Assembly (NCBI GenBank): GCA_013407085.1
Contig: JACCGJ010012976.1
Span: 1-64,000 of the forward strand
Source of the DNA: Atriophallophorus winterbourni
Lineage: Eukaryota; Platyhelminthes; Trematoda; Plagiorchiida; Microphallidae
DNA: 64,000 nt
Direction of reading: 5' to 3'
Shown here: positions 41,245-53,794 of the stretch, piece by piece
How the letters are laid out: each line of letters opens with the position of its first letter
How positions within the stretch are numbered: the stretch's first letter is position 1
Notes under the pieces: model-generated
Told to the model about the DNA's origin: nothing
Databases searched by the model: none
Seen by the model: only the letters and a program-made list of their open reading frames with translations
Position numbers and translations under genes: made by a program

Positions 41245-41577
41245 CTATACTTTTTCAGAACACTTGATTGAGTGCGCCTTTGATTCGAGGTAAAGGCAGC
41301 TTTTTAGGTTATTTTTCCATATTTTTTTAGAATTTTTACCATGGCACGGTTGTATGGCAGTTAAGCACTCCATACTTTTTACAGGTACAACGCTGTCCAT
41401 TATTATGATTATGACTACGTGCTGTCGACGTTCGGAATCGATGACGTGACTACATAACAATCTGCAACGATCACACCTCGGATCGAAGCGCGTGATTCCG
41501 GTCATCAATTGAGCTAGCAAAGCAACACCTAAAGCTAGACATACAAAACTAAAATAAGTGAGTACGTTAGCCGTCAT
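41245..41577 (-). CDS. Hypothetical small secreted protein (uncertain)
   Basis: 110-codon frame starting in a good context (aacaATGa). The N-terminus (TYFSFVCLALGVALLAQL) looks like a signal peptide. It is followed by a Cys-rich piece (CDRCRLLC). The C-terminal half overlaps the short repeat shared with 38.87 kb. A possible donor (CAC|GTAGTC) would end the exon near 41.42 kb. No family recognised; this could be a first exon of a secreted gene or chance. Confidence 0.25.
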   Translation of the reverse strand: MTANVLTYFSFVCLALGVALLAQLMTGITRFDPRCDRCRLLCSHVIDSERRQHVVIIIIMDSVVPVKSMECLTAIQPCHGKNSKKIWKNNLKSCLYLESKAHSIKCSEKV

Positions 41578-41599
41578 TGTTAGCTAGTACCACTGTTGG

Positions 41600-43320
41600 A
41601 CTTTATCTACCCACAAGATACTTCAAGCTCGATCTGTAAGCGTCTACACTTTGTATTGTGCTCCGGTCCAAGAAAAGATGACAAAGAATTTCAGTTCTAA
41701 TTGTATATTGCCGAAGGCTGACTTGAACATCACGCTAAGCCCGCTTATGCACCTTGGCATAGAAATTCGGGGAGTGTTACTTTATGTTGACCAAAGATTT
41801 TTATGTATTGAATGATAAGGAAACATTGCGACCGCAATCCGATTTGAAGACGAAAACCTACATAGTATAAAAGCATCACCATATTTAGCATAGAAATTCC
41901 GAAAAAGCAGTGATCACCAGAGTAACTTCACCAATGAGCACTAATAATAATGTGGTAGAATTGTGCCGAAATTTGGCTTCCATCCGGCATATTCACTGTT
42001 ATCAATAGGCAAAATCTTTTTTTATTTGCATATAATTATCAACGTGAAAATTTGAAAAGCGCGCTATTATAGACGCGGAGGAAACGCAATGATATGTTGT
42101 GATAAAAGGCTTGAAGCCAGTTTAGAATATTGACGCTAATTATACGTGGAAATTTGACGAAGCAATTGTTTTCAGGATAAGCGTTTTATCATTCACAGTG
42201 ATATTAAGATTATCTATATAACGCCTATGATTGAATGTTCACATATCTTGAGGGGCTTAGCATATATTTTACAGTAACTTTGACTTCAATTTTCGTTAAA
42301 ACTGACTAAAGAAAAGTTGTATATATTTCAATCATATTTCTTTCTCATTCGAAATATACATATAACTCAACTGTTCAATTTTACATAGTTTATTTATCGT
42401 AATGACCGCATTGAAAGTTTTCATTTATGGTTGTATGAGAAGTGATATAATTAGTCAGGATTAAGTCCAAAGGCTATGGGGTGAATCTCATCGGAACCAA
42501 AACTCCTTATTACTTTTCGGGAATTGTTATATTGTGCGTACCTGATACACAACTCACCAATATATTGTCCGACGCAGCTCTGTTTTGGGATGTTGGGCCA
42601 AAAGCAGACACGCGAATCAGTCACAGCTAGAATGAACCAGTAAAAATGAAAATTGTGACTGTATTTAAAAAGGAAAATATGAAATAGTATTATAATACAG
42701 TAAAAATACATTCTAAAACGCATGTCCAAAACTGCTTAAAAATGAAAAGTGATGGTGGCTTGACGAATGATGTTGCTGTGCGTTTCAGGACCGACACTTG
42801 GAGCTATTCGTTTTATACGAAAGTTTGAGGTGATGCCGATGGTGGTGAGCAAAGTGGTATGAGGGTTATTTGTGCATTGATAAACAACTACGGTGAAAGC
42901 TCGATACACACTGACAAGGTGGCCACAATATTGCGCAACTTAACTGGAAAAAACATACGATGTATCACACGAAAATGACACTAAATATATTCGATATCTT
43001 TGTTTTGTATTTTTCCTGCAGCTATAAATTCTGTTTTAATAATGATTTCCGGTCTCTAACAAATATTCCAGTTACGGAAAGTTATAAGCCGTAACATATC
43101 TTAAGAAATTTTAACACCGAAATTTCTTCATATGCGCCTGAGATATCTTTAATTTTTGTTAATAGGTTTTGTGCTGGAAGTATCCTTTGTTTTGCTGAAT
43201 AAAGATTCTAGCTCAGATTCACTTTTTAGGCGTTATAATTTCCTATGTCCAATGCTGTATGGAAATAGCGATTAATTTTTAACGGGTGTACATTCCAATT
43301 ATCCAATTGCATGCTTTTTC
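41600..43320. other. No recognisable feature
   Basis: 1.7 kb of AT-rich DNA with short frames lacking motifs. Confidence 0.35.
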
Positions 43321-43332
43321 GTGACACACACA

Positions 43333-43374
43333 CACCACCTCCGGTTTCGTGCTTTTTGCACTCATCAGATATGG
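43333..43374 (-). ncRNA. Hammerhead motif, subfamily 1, broken cleavage site
   Basis: Minus strand: CUGAUGA (43368-43362), GUGC-AAAAA-GCAC and GAAA are intact. The cleavage side reads ACCGGAG instead of ACCGGUC, and stem I is CCAUAU with no partner. Predicted inactive. The flank agatcaggatccgcatgcgctt is typical of the family. Confidence 0.7.
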
Positions 43375-43419
43375 ACAGTGAGATCAGGATCCGCATGCGC
43401 TTGGAGTATATTCCATGAT

Positions 43420-44080
43420 ACTATGTTTAATTTCTGGCGGTTCAGTGCAGATTAAAAGGGAAATAAATCAAGGTCAAATTATGTTTCCTCTTGATCATTC
43501 GAAAATCGTTATTTTTGTACATTTTGACTGCGATCAGAAACGAGAGGTAATATTGCTGCCCTCACACGCTAAAGTTATTAAAAAAACTGCAACAAGTTAA
43601 ACCAAACACGTCGCATTGCATAGCACAACAAGTTGGTGACAAACTTTCTGAATACGAATCACCAACACAAGCACGTAATTTTTTGATGTGTATGGAGTGC
43701 TTCATACAATTCAATGGTGTCAGTATTTTCTAAAGTGAATCCCGTGTATTTTGGATGTCACAATTCAACACGTTTGAAAATGACTCTAATGCTTATTATG
43801 ACCTCGAAATTATGGGTTAGTGGTTTATATTATGGAAAATTTATGGTAATATATATCGTAAAATCAAGAATTGAGTAGATAAGTTCATGTTTTAAGTGCT
43901 TTGGGATTGTTAGCGAGTACGTTGCTGCGATTTGTTTGTCATTTGTAAAAACCTATTGCATACATGTATTTCAAAATAACTAGTACCTCTGCTCGGTTCA
44001 CCCTATCACTTCTCCTCATGAAATTATCATTATTAGGTACTTGGGACTATTGTCGATGTTTGAATAATGATCCAGAAGTA
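43420..44080. other. No recognisable feature
   Basis: AT-rich sequence without a supported gene. Confidence 0.3.
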
Positions 44081-44084
44081 TTCC

Positions 44085-44360
44085 ACACCTGATTTAAAAA
44101 GAGTTATTCTTCCGAATATCTTCTAATTCGGAATCCAACTTCCATAGTTTATTTAGAATAAAGGAAGTGTTCTGATATAAACAAACAGAGCAATTGTTAG
44201 TTTTAGGAATTTACGTAGAATTATTCTTTTTGCAACCGGTGTTTTAATGTACATCCTAATATCAGTATATGATGAAATATTACCAAAAATATTGCGAGAT
44301 ATAATATAAAAGTTTTGGTGAGTATGCAATATTTAAGGATCATACACTGTTTACCAAACA
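44085..44360. repeat. Repeat C, copy 1
   Basis: Co-linear and same orientation as 53490-53760: shared gttattcttccgaat, ttagaataa.gg.agtgttctgat, gaaatattac, ataaaagttttggtg. Copy 2 adjoins the start of a LINE ORF1-like frame, so this may be a LINE 5' region. Confidence 0.6.
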
Positions 44361-44523
44361 AGCGCGACCTTGTTGATGATTAGAATATTCGTTCAGATTA
44401 TACATATCTTACTTCTGATAGGACCGTTCTGTTCACGACAATGTTAATCAATATATGCTGAGTTGAAACATAATTAGCATCCTCCATATTAGTGCCTAAT
44501 GTTGTAATCACAGCCAAGAACAC

Positions 44524-44651
<128 letters not shown>

Positions 44652-44744
44652 TGCAGCACTTCAACATTATTGCTAAAAACATTTATATCATTCCCGTAAA
44701 CGAGATCTGTGATACAGTGATCCGTTTATAATTGAAACCCTTTT

Positions 44745-46260
44745 AGTTTTTTAACGCCTGGTTCACGACACAGTTGACGATATAGATAAACAGAACCGTG
44801 GATAACGGTCAGCCTTGCTTGACTCCTGTGTGCAAGTAAACTTCGAATGACTCGTCAACGTAGTAGTGAACCCGATACAACGTATAGTTATAGTAGGCTA
44901 AAATAAGACTTACTAGCTTCATGGGACTGCATCCGATAGCATAATGTCCCATACACATCCACGGTCTACGGAATAAATGGCAGCGCGAAAATTCATAATA
45001 CATACCATATTTTGCTGTTGATACCTAGCACGGTGCCCAAAAATTTTGCGTGAAGCGAATAGTTGGTAAACACATCTTATCCTGGGTGCCTAAACTACGG
45101 TTTTCGGATGCCGTGCAAATCAGGCGAAACATATTTTCTTATTATGCTATATTCGCTGCAGTTTCAATTTTTGATTCGGTTTCTGCTCAGTATAGCTGAC
45201 AGACCTTAAGGGCAATTCTTGTAATGACTCTTATTAGAAGGCTGTATTCAGAAGCACCATGCATTCGAATCTTTCTTGCCTTGACAGAGAAAACAGTGGT
45301 GTTTTTTGTGGTCCAGTCTCGCCGGTGGTGAGGATGGTGACTTGCTTTTCACGTGCCCCAGTCTGAGTGGCGACCTTCAGTCTTGACCACCGTTGTTTAA
45401 CTGAGGAATCACTCCCGTACAACTGCTCAGCGATATCATCTATAAACTCCTTACTTTGGTCTAGGTTTCTAAGGCTACCAAGCTCAAACGCTTTCCATGG
45501 GTAAAATGTTGATGGTTTACCAGACAAAGTCGCAGTTTTTTCGCAAACGAGAGTGTGATCAGTGTTTGCTACATATTCTATTCCGGCATCAACATAGGAC
45601 CTACAGTCTGATGACATCCAGCTTACGAAAATTTAGGGTATAATCGATATGATGCGCTGTTTTTTCAATCTTAAGAGTAGCAAGTAACCAAGTGCCTTAT
45701 AAAGTGCTTCGACTCGGTGCTGCAAACATATAAGTGATTGTATAATGCAAACTCAGTTCTCGCCATTCGCTTAGCCAAATCTGGCCAAATTTTGTTTGGC
45801 TGCAAGATCTGATGATCAAGTACATGTGTTCTAATCTCCAGGCACAATCACTGTCTTTTTCAAGTTACTCTATCAATGACGGATTGTTGTAGGTCATAAA
45901 TGTTGCCTTTATTAGTTTGGTCCGTAGATAACGATGGTGCATATACCGCGATGATAGTAATCTCCAAATAATGCCCTTTTTGTCGGACTAATAGAATTCT
46001 GAAAGAAAACAGACGTCCATGACTTGCGTGATTGTTTGGCATGAACACTGAGAGCTAAAGCTACACCGTGCTGGTAAGATCAATCTTCATGCTCGCTGTA
46101 GAGGAGCTAGTATGTACAATCGACCCCGATGACTTTAATCGGTTTCGATAGGTGCCGAGGAAGGCGAACCTCAAAGAGATCAGCTTTGTCTACCCGGTAG
46201 TTTAGTAAGGAGCGCATCGTAATGGCTTAACTACCAACATCCTGCAGTGTTATTACATTT
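44745..46260 (-). mobile_element. LINE endonuclease/RT remnant
   Basis: Minus strand in order: endonuclease strand ITIIAVYAPS (about 45.95 kb), a 127-codon linker (45234-45617: EFIDDIAEQLYG, VKQRWSRLKVA), and RT piece VKQG.PLSTVLFIYIVN (44.76-44.82 kb). Several stops. The RT catalytic box is missing. Confidence 0.7.
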
Positions 46261-46960
46261 CAACATCCTTTATAAAATTCCTTTCGTAAGTTTATTGCCC
46301 ATAGATTGCTTATTTTCCAACCTGGCTGCTTAGAGAACGAAGAGTGCGTTACGTTCCAAAACGCTTTAACATAAAGCTCGAAGTAATTTCGAGACATATT
46401 GATAAAGGTTCTTGAGGATAGTATAAATATGATGTCCTTAGCACCACTTGGCGTTGGTTCGAGTGCAATTCCTAACGTTTTGTACAACCAAGTGCAACCT
46501 TCAAGGCAGTGAGTGTTAGAAAATAGAAAGCACAGTGCGACAATTATCCGCCTACGTAACTCCTCTCCGGAGTTTTCTTCAGAGTTTCCTCCAGAAGCCT
46601 TTCATGCAATCGTGTTACCCACAAGGCAGCAGGTGTTTGAAATTTAGGTTATCCCTTCCTGAGATAGATTGCCGACGAGCTCCTTCTGCCCCAAGCAAAC
46701 TGGGTTCAAGGCGCCAGTCACCAGTCTTCGCCAATCCGCCTGTCCCTAAGCGTAATTCCACTGGGTTTGCGGAATACACTGGAGCAGGCCCGAAGATGGA
46801 CTTGGTTTTAAAAGGCTACGTGGGATGTACGCCACATTGAAACATTTGTTAGATAGCACGGATTCAGTTTTACTATCTCCGCTGACTGTGATATCAGTGG
46901 AACAGAAACAATGTACAACTGACACATCTCCTGGAGGACTAATTTTCCCAATAAAGCATA
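46261..46960. other. Probable LINE-related sequence, unassigned
   Basis: Lies between two LINE remnants. GC is a little higher than around it; no diagnostic motif seen. Confidence 0.3.
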
Positions 46961-46964
46961 CTTT

Positions 46965-47315
46965 CCTAATGTTGGTTGCCTCCTTCGGTCCACGTCGGTC
47001 ATGTATGTGCACCGCAAAAGCATGATTTTTTATGCTCCACAGCTTTTTGAACGACTAAACAGTCAAATTCGGAAGTAACAATCTTCCTCGCAACGATCAC
47101 ATCAACATGCAGTGCATGGTTAATCGGCGTTAGTTCTCTATTCGCGTTCAGGAGCCAAAGCTGTATCTGCTCCTACCTAGCTTGCAGATAACGCTTCACA
47201 CAAAGCCTTTTTAGTGAGCGGAAATTGCAAGTTCTTCGCAACTCGTGTGGTCAATGCCAAGAGCTTTCATATCTCTTTTGCAAACGTTTTTTGTACCGCA
47301 AGTGCGGTCTGATCA
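46965..47315 (-). mobile_element. LINE C-terminal/3' end fragment (LSKAGLQSM family)
   Basis: Minus-oriented match to 35.99-36.30 kb: cctccttcggtcc.cgtcggtcatg, cgactaaacagtc, gagcggaa...agttctt, tgccaagagctttcatatctcttttgcaaacg, gtaccgcaagtgcggtct. Confidence 0.7.
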
Positions 47316-47639
47316 ATAATAATGATGATGGATATATTTGGATAACCCATGTCATGCAATGCATGATTATTTGTTTCTATCAACAAGTACATAACATAAT
47401 ACAGTGATTTTACAAATGTTAAGGTCCAACATAATTACATATTTTTTCGTTAGCAAACGATAAAGAATAGTTTGGTAACAATCGTATACATATTAGCTTG
47501 CGTAAAACAAACAGTGACTTGCTTAGCACAAAATAATTATTAATACTTCACAAGTTTTAAAATAGCAGTAAACGTGTGGAATATAGAAAACGGATTAATC
47601 AGGATATTGTTACAAACTTTCAAGGTTGTCTGGGTTGTA

Positions 47640-48170
47640 TTTAAGTAAAAACCAATTTATTTGTTGTGGTTACTTGCAAATCAAAAGTATACAGATTTCA
47701 TATCCAAGAAAGTTAAACCAAAAATTCTGGTTGCTTTCAGAACAAAACGAAAATGAGGTTTAAATGGCTTATGTAGAGCACTTAATTGCAATAAGTATTT
47801 AAGTTCACGAAGTGTCTTTTTACGTTCGGTAGTCCACTTGAATGTTTTAGCAATTAGCAATGTAATCAGCAACTGTTGCAGAATTTGAGATGAACTTGGA
47901 ATAATATAATAATATTGTAGCACTTCTATTACTGATCGAAGTTCACGTAAGTATATGGTGAGATCATTTCCAACAGCTGTATAAGAGGATTCTGGTGTGG
48001 ATTGAGTCCATTAGAAGATACACAGTATCCAAGGCAATCAAGCTCATCAACAGAAGTGGTGCTTTCATCCAGAATTAATTTCATGTTATAAATTTGTAAA
48101 CGAGAATACTGAGCTAACAGGCGTTGATAATAAATAATAGTAAATAGATAAATGTAGTTGTGGAACAATA
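47640..48170 (-). mobile_element. Gypsy-like pol fragment (RT end/RNase H start)
   Basis: Minus strand: LDCLGYCVSSNGLNPHQNP, then YYYIIPSSSQI, LIAKTFKWTTERKKTLRELK. This matches the Ty3/gypsy block FLGH.VS..G + NYYR.FIP + F.W...... F..LK. Two frames are needed. It abuts the left inverted repeat of the 48.2-56.6 kb element. Confidence 0.75.
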
Positions 48171-48207
48171 GGAAATATCACGTTTTAGCGTACCTATAAA
48201 TAGATCC

Positions 48208-49798
48208 GATTTTTGAAAACAATCTCAAAAGTACATTTGACCGTCAACGGATTGACAGGGCGTAGATTGTATGGCTTGTACGCCGAGACAATAACTCTTC
48301 ATAAGCACGGTTGAACACGATGTGCACTTGACAGTGACTTTTCACTTGTCTCATTACATATAATGACACTGCTTTATCTTATCACGCACTATGATATCGC
48401 TTTATCTCGTTACATTGAATGACCTCCATTCCACATAAACTGTCTGCATTTTTCTACCAAAGTATTCAACAGTCAATCTGGGTTACACATCACGCCGCAT
48501 ATGCACAGTACAATTGTTTGACCTACTTAATATGTAAACGCATTCCTGTAACATTTCACTTTCCATTTAACGCCGGGGTATGACGTATCACAGGCCAGTG
48601 ACTTTACCCAAAGGAGGATACGACGCGATATTATTCTGACCTATAGAATATATAGGACATCCACTAAAACACTTGCTTGATGTATGTGATGGAAAAGTGA
48701 CACGCGGAAATACCTTATCCCTTTACGTTCCAAGTTCTCGTATTGATTGTCGGCGAAATTTTTTCGCCGTACGAGCTATATTTCTTTGGAATTCCCTACC
48801 CCAACATGTGGTGGACTCTCCTTGCTTGGCGATTTTTAAAGCGAAATTGGACTTGCACTTGCAAACGAAGATCATTCGTGAGCCTTACATTTGATATTCT
48901 CTATTGTTTTTATACTATTGTAATTTTCATGTTTTATTCATACCGTAATCCTGTGGTGTTGTAAAGTATTAACTTTTTTAACCATAAATCCTTGAATCTT
49001 CAATCTTGAAGTAGCTACTGACCCTCTAATAGGTCTGTTCTGTCAGTGGCTGTACCCTGTGTTGTTTATGCAGTGATACAGAAGTTGTCCTATGCTCTCG
49101 TTCAGATTTCGCAAAACTCACTATAATTTTGATACTGATGAACTTATTGTGGAAACACATAATATCACCAACGTTACATTGCTTACCTAATTTTACGGAT
49201 TAATAAGCATTCTCTATTCTTGTTCACTCAAAACATACATGTGTTTTGCAAAATGGATATAGCTTTGAGACTTGAATACCATGTGATTAGTGATTTTCAA
49301 GGGGGTGACGATCTGCCGCGCAAACTCGCAATCTAATTGGACGCAAGATTACTGCTTGCACAGCCTATCAGACTACAGGAGGACGGATTAAACTAGACGC
49401 TCCACCACATGTAGTGAGATGGTGATATATGTGGACATTATTGGTCTATTTCACGAAGCCTGTGAGGGTTACTCAACGCACAATGCCATATATTTGTCTC
49501 GTAACATTTGTAATCGCACGAAAAAATATGCCTATGTCCAATTTATTGCATTAGGATGAGAAAACCAAATGCTACGAAATAAAATATCTATTTCAAAATT
49601 TGTTGAACAGCAAACTTTGTAACGGACAACATTGTCCAAGTCGTATTCTACGCTCAAATTTATATTTCGATGTATTCAGAGGCACGAGGTGCCAACATCT
49701 GTAAGAGAGATAGGTGCATAATTTTGTGTAAACGGTGGTCGTAACGGTATGATAGGCAGAATGTTTTATTGATATAATAACAGTATAGTATTGCTGAA
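48208..49798 (+). repeat. Left inverted-repeat arm
   Basis: Blocks that reappear reverse-complemented in 54855-56566, in mirrored order: aatctcaaaagtacatt (48.22), gattgacagggcgtaga (48.25), cacttgtctcattacatataat (48.34), attgaatgacctcc (48.42), gggggtgacg (49.30), actacaggaggacggat (49.37), acgaagcctg (49.45), tttgttgaacagcaa (49.60), gtaacggtat (49.74). Confidence 0.85.
48595..48960 (+). mobile_element. CR1-like LINE tail inserted in the left arm
   Basis: CR1 signature FFAVRAIFLWNSLPQHVVDS with FKAKLDLHL. It falls in a part of the left arm with no partner in the right arm, so it inserted after the arms formed. Confidence 0.7.
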
Positions 49799-49799
49799 A

Positions 49800-50505
49800 A
49801 TTCGTGTACACGAATAAAGTCATTTTCTTCTTCTTCTTCAATATGAGTAAAAGATTACTGTAAATAAAAACTTAATTATTCAGCTACAAGCATCATGTTG
49901 GGTTGCCACTAGCAATTATTATTTTTAACCCGTATGAATTTCTTCATCGTATTGCACGTTTGAATAAATTCATAGCAAGTGGGTTTAAAGGAAAGAATAT
50001 TAAAATAAATATGATTAAAGGGGAGACGATTGTCAGACCTTCACACTTTTTAGCAACAGTGTTTGTTAAGTTGAATTGAACAAAACCAAGCACGGCATCA
50101 TGATGAAACACGTTTATGAATAAAACCTTACGCCTGGAATGTATTCACCAAGTTATTAATGCACGTATGATGATTCATATTTTCGAACCTTTCCTGAAAT
50201 GCAGATAACGAGTTCAAAATCAATCAACTAATTAACGCGAAAGGTCACCAGAAACCTCCCGGTGCCCCATTAGCCTAAACACTATATGATTGATTACATT
50301 ATATTAGCCTAATAATTTACTGTGTAACATGATATTATCTTTGAGTGGGGCTAATAAAATCATTCAAATATTTGCATACAGAAAAAGAACCAATTCTCTT
50401 TAAAAAAACGGAGAATTAATTAAACTGATACCACTGGTTGCAGAAGGGACATTGATCCCATTCAATCGTTTTGCCTGAAAAATTCAGGTAGCTCAACAGA
50501 ATTAC
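49800..50505. other. Interior of the Mutator-like element, no recognisable feature
   Basis: AT-rich sequence between the left arm and the transposase 3' end. Confidence 0.4.
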
Positions 50506-50506
50506 A

Positions 50507-52644
50507 CTAACCACATACTTGAAAGTGGTCTAAAAACTCATCCAATTCTACTGTAGGTCGTTGAGAAGTAAATGGGAATTGATTTTGAGACAACGCTCTC
50601 CGTCCTTGACAGTTCGTTCGGGCATCGTGAAAGCCTAATACCCGAAGATCGTTGCCTTCCATAGCGGCAATCGTTTCTTCCTCGTCGTTACTGGCTACTG
50701 GAGACGATATATGACGATTGACGTTATTGGGTTCACTAGGCTCTATATTCAATAATGTTTCCATTGGTTAAGTGTCATAACGAACGTACGCGAGTGGCAC
50801 ATTGCCAATGTATAATACCAAAGTAAACGGGGGCAATGGGCAAGGACCAGTCGTATTTACAAAGGTATCGATACTACGGATAAACAGATTGAAGTATGGT
50901 GGCTCAATTTGCTGCGCAACCGACCTATAACATCATCAGCGTAAGCGTGACCTGACGAAAACAGTCGACTAGTACGACTAGGAACGTCCCTGGCAGAAAC
51001 GTTCACCGATATCGCATGATTATTATCCCTCAACCAGCGCTGGTAAACCGGAAGTGATAATAGTTCTGCGTTCTTTAAAATGGCTGTTGCAATGACATAC
51101 CGACATGGAGAAACTTGATCAATGAAGAACGGACTGGTGCACTTCCAACTTAAGCAGCAACCCCCCCTATTACGCGAGTCTCTGACAAACACCATGGTGT
51201 AAGTTGAACCCACGATAGATACAAGTTAGGCAGTAACGTTCGCGGCGATAAGTTCCACGACGTACGGCATGAGAACATCACACAACGAATCCAGTTCACG
51301 ATGGTTGGGTGCGTGTACCCGCGTCATGCTATGCGACACAACATCGCGTTGACGTTGCCACATAAGATACCCAGCACTTTTTAGGGATAACCCAATGGCC
51401 ATTAAATTGTGATCTTACCACTAAGGCGATTCATTCTCAGATATCTGTGCATCGCCTCCACCATGTTGGTGTCAATAATACCGTATGTAGGCACAATAGG
51501 AGGTCGAGAATTCTCCCGCTTTAAGGATTGGCTGAAGTGTTGTGCCCTGAAATAGTGGAAGAATATCGGATCTGCTTTCTGCATACTGATTAAAGCGAAT
51601 GAGTAGCACCACAAACTGCGGGTACTTATAGCTACGTAAACCCATTTAAGGGCTTCCATGGAGGGGATCTGACGAGTGACATTACGAAGCATGGGCACCC
51701 AGCGTAGCAGAGGTGAGGCGTGTGGAAACACATCTCCCACTGCAATTGTAGGGGCTCCATCTGAAAAAATGACACTAATCGCATTCCGATCACAGTCGAA
51801 GTCATTAAAGGTAAGTAGGAATGTCCGGATATCCTGTGCTGTTTTCCGCCACATAAAACACAGTGCTACTTTTCCTGCAGACATCCACGATCATAAGTTG
51901 ATATAAAAAATATTTCTCACTACTAGTGCGGGATGTACCATTGATGAGAATAAAATCGGCAAAACGATTAAACAAACTAAGCATTTCTTTGGTACTGAAA
52001 ATGAAATGAGTCATCTTGTTCGTTTCGTCCAGCAGTACCCGTGCCTTTCCATTGACGTTCACTTCAACTTCCATTCGTCGAATATAGGCTGTGAAAAATT
52101 GATTATTATAAGTATAGTCATCATAATCAATTTATTGTAATTGTATTTTAACACCGATTACCTGGATTGTTTCGTCCTTCGAGAACTGGCCGACGAATAT
52201 TTCCAACGTCCCAGCCTGTAAGATTCTTCTCGAAGCGAGTCTTCACATAATATCGGATATTGAACGACGAGTCTCCGCTATTTAAAGCATCGGCTGAATG
52301 ATATCCAGTTCTAAACGAGTTAGCCTTATGTTGCAAAAGTGCCACGATCCGGCTCCACCGGATAGTAATTCATGGTTATAGACCATGTTACTCTTAGTTA
52401 TACGAAAGAGGACATCACGGCGATCTACGTTGAAATACGCATCGCAATGTGTTGCGGTGTAAATTCGACGATGAAGTCCACGTGTAGGCCTCTGTACGAA
52501 TCCTTTTCGTTGACACTCATATTTCATGAATGTCAGCTCACCCGCTGCATTTCTTTTCGATGATCGTATGAAATATTGGGTACCGGATACTCTGGTGAAT
52601 TCAGCCAGCAAGTAGTTCAATTCCTCGGGATTTTCATGTAGCAA
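50507..52644 (-). pseudogene. Mutator-like transposase (FAR1-like, DDE-like, SWIM-like), frameshifted
   Basis: Would cut and paste the surrounding element in the nucleus. Minus strand, in order: a FAR1-type zinc-binding module (52.3-52.6 kb: KYECQRKG, CDAYFNV, VYNHEL); a frameshift near 52.34 kb; a 73-nt GT-AG intron (52161-52089); a transposase core (51.8-52.08 kb: FILINGTSRT, where MULE proteins usually have an Asp); a second shift near 51.87 kb; VIFSDGAPT and TNMVEAMHRYL (51.4-51.88 kb, the last like the conserved MULE Glu region); a SWIM-like zinc motif (51.07-51.18 kb: CCLSWKC...SPCRYVIA, with Tyr where His is usual); and an acidic end (50.51-50.76 kb). The N-terminal start is not found. 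Multiple shifts make it non-functional. Confidence 0.7.
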
Positions 52645-52689
52645 ATTTGTTCAGAAAATGGAAGTGATCCAGAATATCGATAACCAAAA

Positions 52690-52705
52690 TCACACACACA
52701 CACAC
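52690..52705. repeat. (CA)n microsatellite
   Basis: Eight CA units, visible directly. Confidence 0.9.
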
Positions 52706-52932
52706 TGTGCTGGATGAAGTGGTGTATTATTCAAGATGATTAAATCGTTCGGAATGATACACTTAAAATTTATGAAAGTATATTTATTGGTGGAAAACTC
52801 AAGACCGTTTCGAATACTTCATTGAAGTAGTGCATGCAAATCTTGGTTCAATATCGATATATAGTCGCCAGTCTGGTTAGATAAGTAGCCTATGGCGATT
52901 TTCATATCATCTGCAAATAATAAGCGAAGAAT

Positions 52933-53481
52933 TCATAATAGGAGTTGGTGCGGGCAATATGGCGCTAGTTTGTCAAAGCTTAAGTAATAAGGTTCTTTTT
53001 CTTGACTGAGAAGATGTAATACTCTTGGATAGATATGTTGTGTTAATTTATTGACCGAAGAAAGCGAAGTTGGTAGTGAATTTAACTCTTGTGGCACCTC
53101 ATCCAATTCCATCCTTTCTTTTCCATCGCTTGAAGATTCAGTGGAAAATTGAGTAGTCACGGTACGCTTAGTGAACCTGAATCTCCGTTGCATTGGTGTA
53201 AGATCAGGTTAAATAAACACATGGTTAAATCTGGGAATCGATTTGAAAACTGTCTTATAGTCTAAGATGCATGACGCAAAGCTTTTGTCACTGAGATTTA
53301 ATAAGATTGGACAAAATTTCGAAGGTTTAGGTTTTCTCAAGCAATTTAACGAAGCACAATCTAATGGGAATCCATAAGTGGAACAGATAACAGTTTTCAG
53401 ATCGTGTAAAGGATAGTTGTCATCTATATTAAACAGTATAACATTTTGTATCTTAATTCTCTTTGATAAATTTTGGTACAA
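52933..53481 (-). mobile_element. LINE ORF1-like fragment with one stop
   Basis: A single frame of about 183 codons broken only by TAA near 53206: RKPKPSKFCPILLNLSDKS, FKSIPRFNHVFI then stop, PDLTPMQRRFRF. The pattern (short basic strand, then DLTP..R) resembles the nucleic-acid-binding ORF1 of some trematode LINEs. It lies inside the Mutator-like element. Confidence 0.5.
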
Positions 53482-53489
53482 ATTGATTT

Positions 53490-53760
53490 AACGAACTTTT
53501 TAGTTATTCTTCCGAATTTCATCTAATTTGGATTCCGACTTCCGTAGTTTAATTAGAATAACGGCAGTGTTCTGATCTAAATAAACGGAGCGGTTGTTAG
53601 TCTTAGAAATTTTAAGTAGATTGATTCACTCTGATATTGGTGTTTTAGTATACATGATTAAAATAGTATAAGATGGAATATTACCCAAAAAATTGTGAGA
53701 TATAAAATAAAAGTTTTGGTGCGTAATAAATATTTAAGAACCACGTACCGTTTCAAATTA
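53490..53760. repeat. Repeat C, copy 2
   Basis: Matches 44085-44360 (see there). It begins 9 nt from the first codon of the ORF1-like frame, consistent with a LINE 5' UTR on the minus strand. Confidence 0.6.
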
Positions 53761-53794
53761 CAATAGAAAAGATCCTTTCTAATCCGACTATTTT

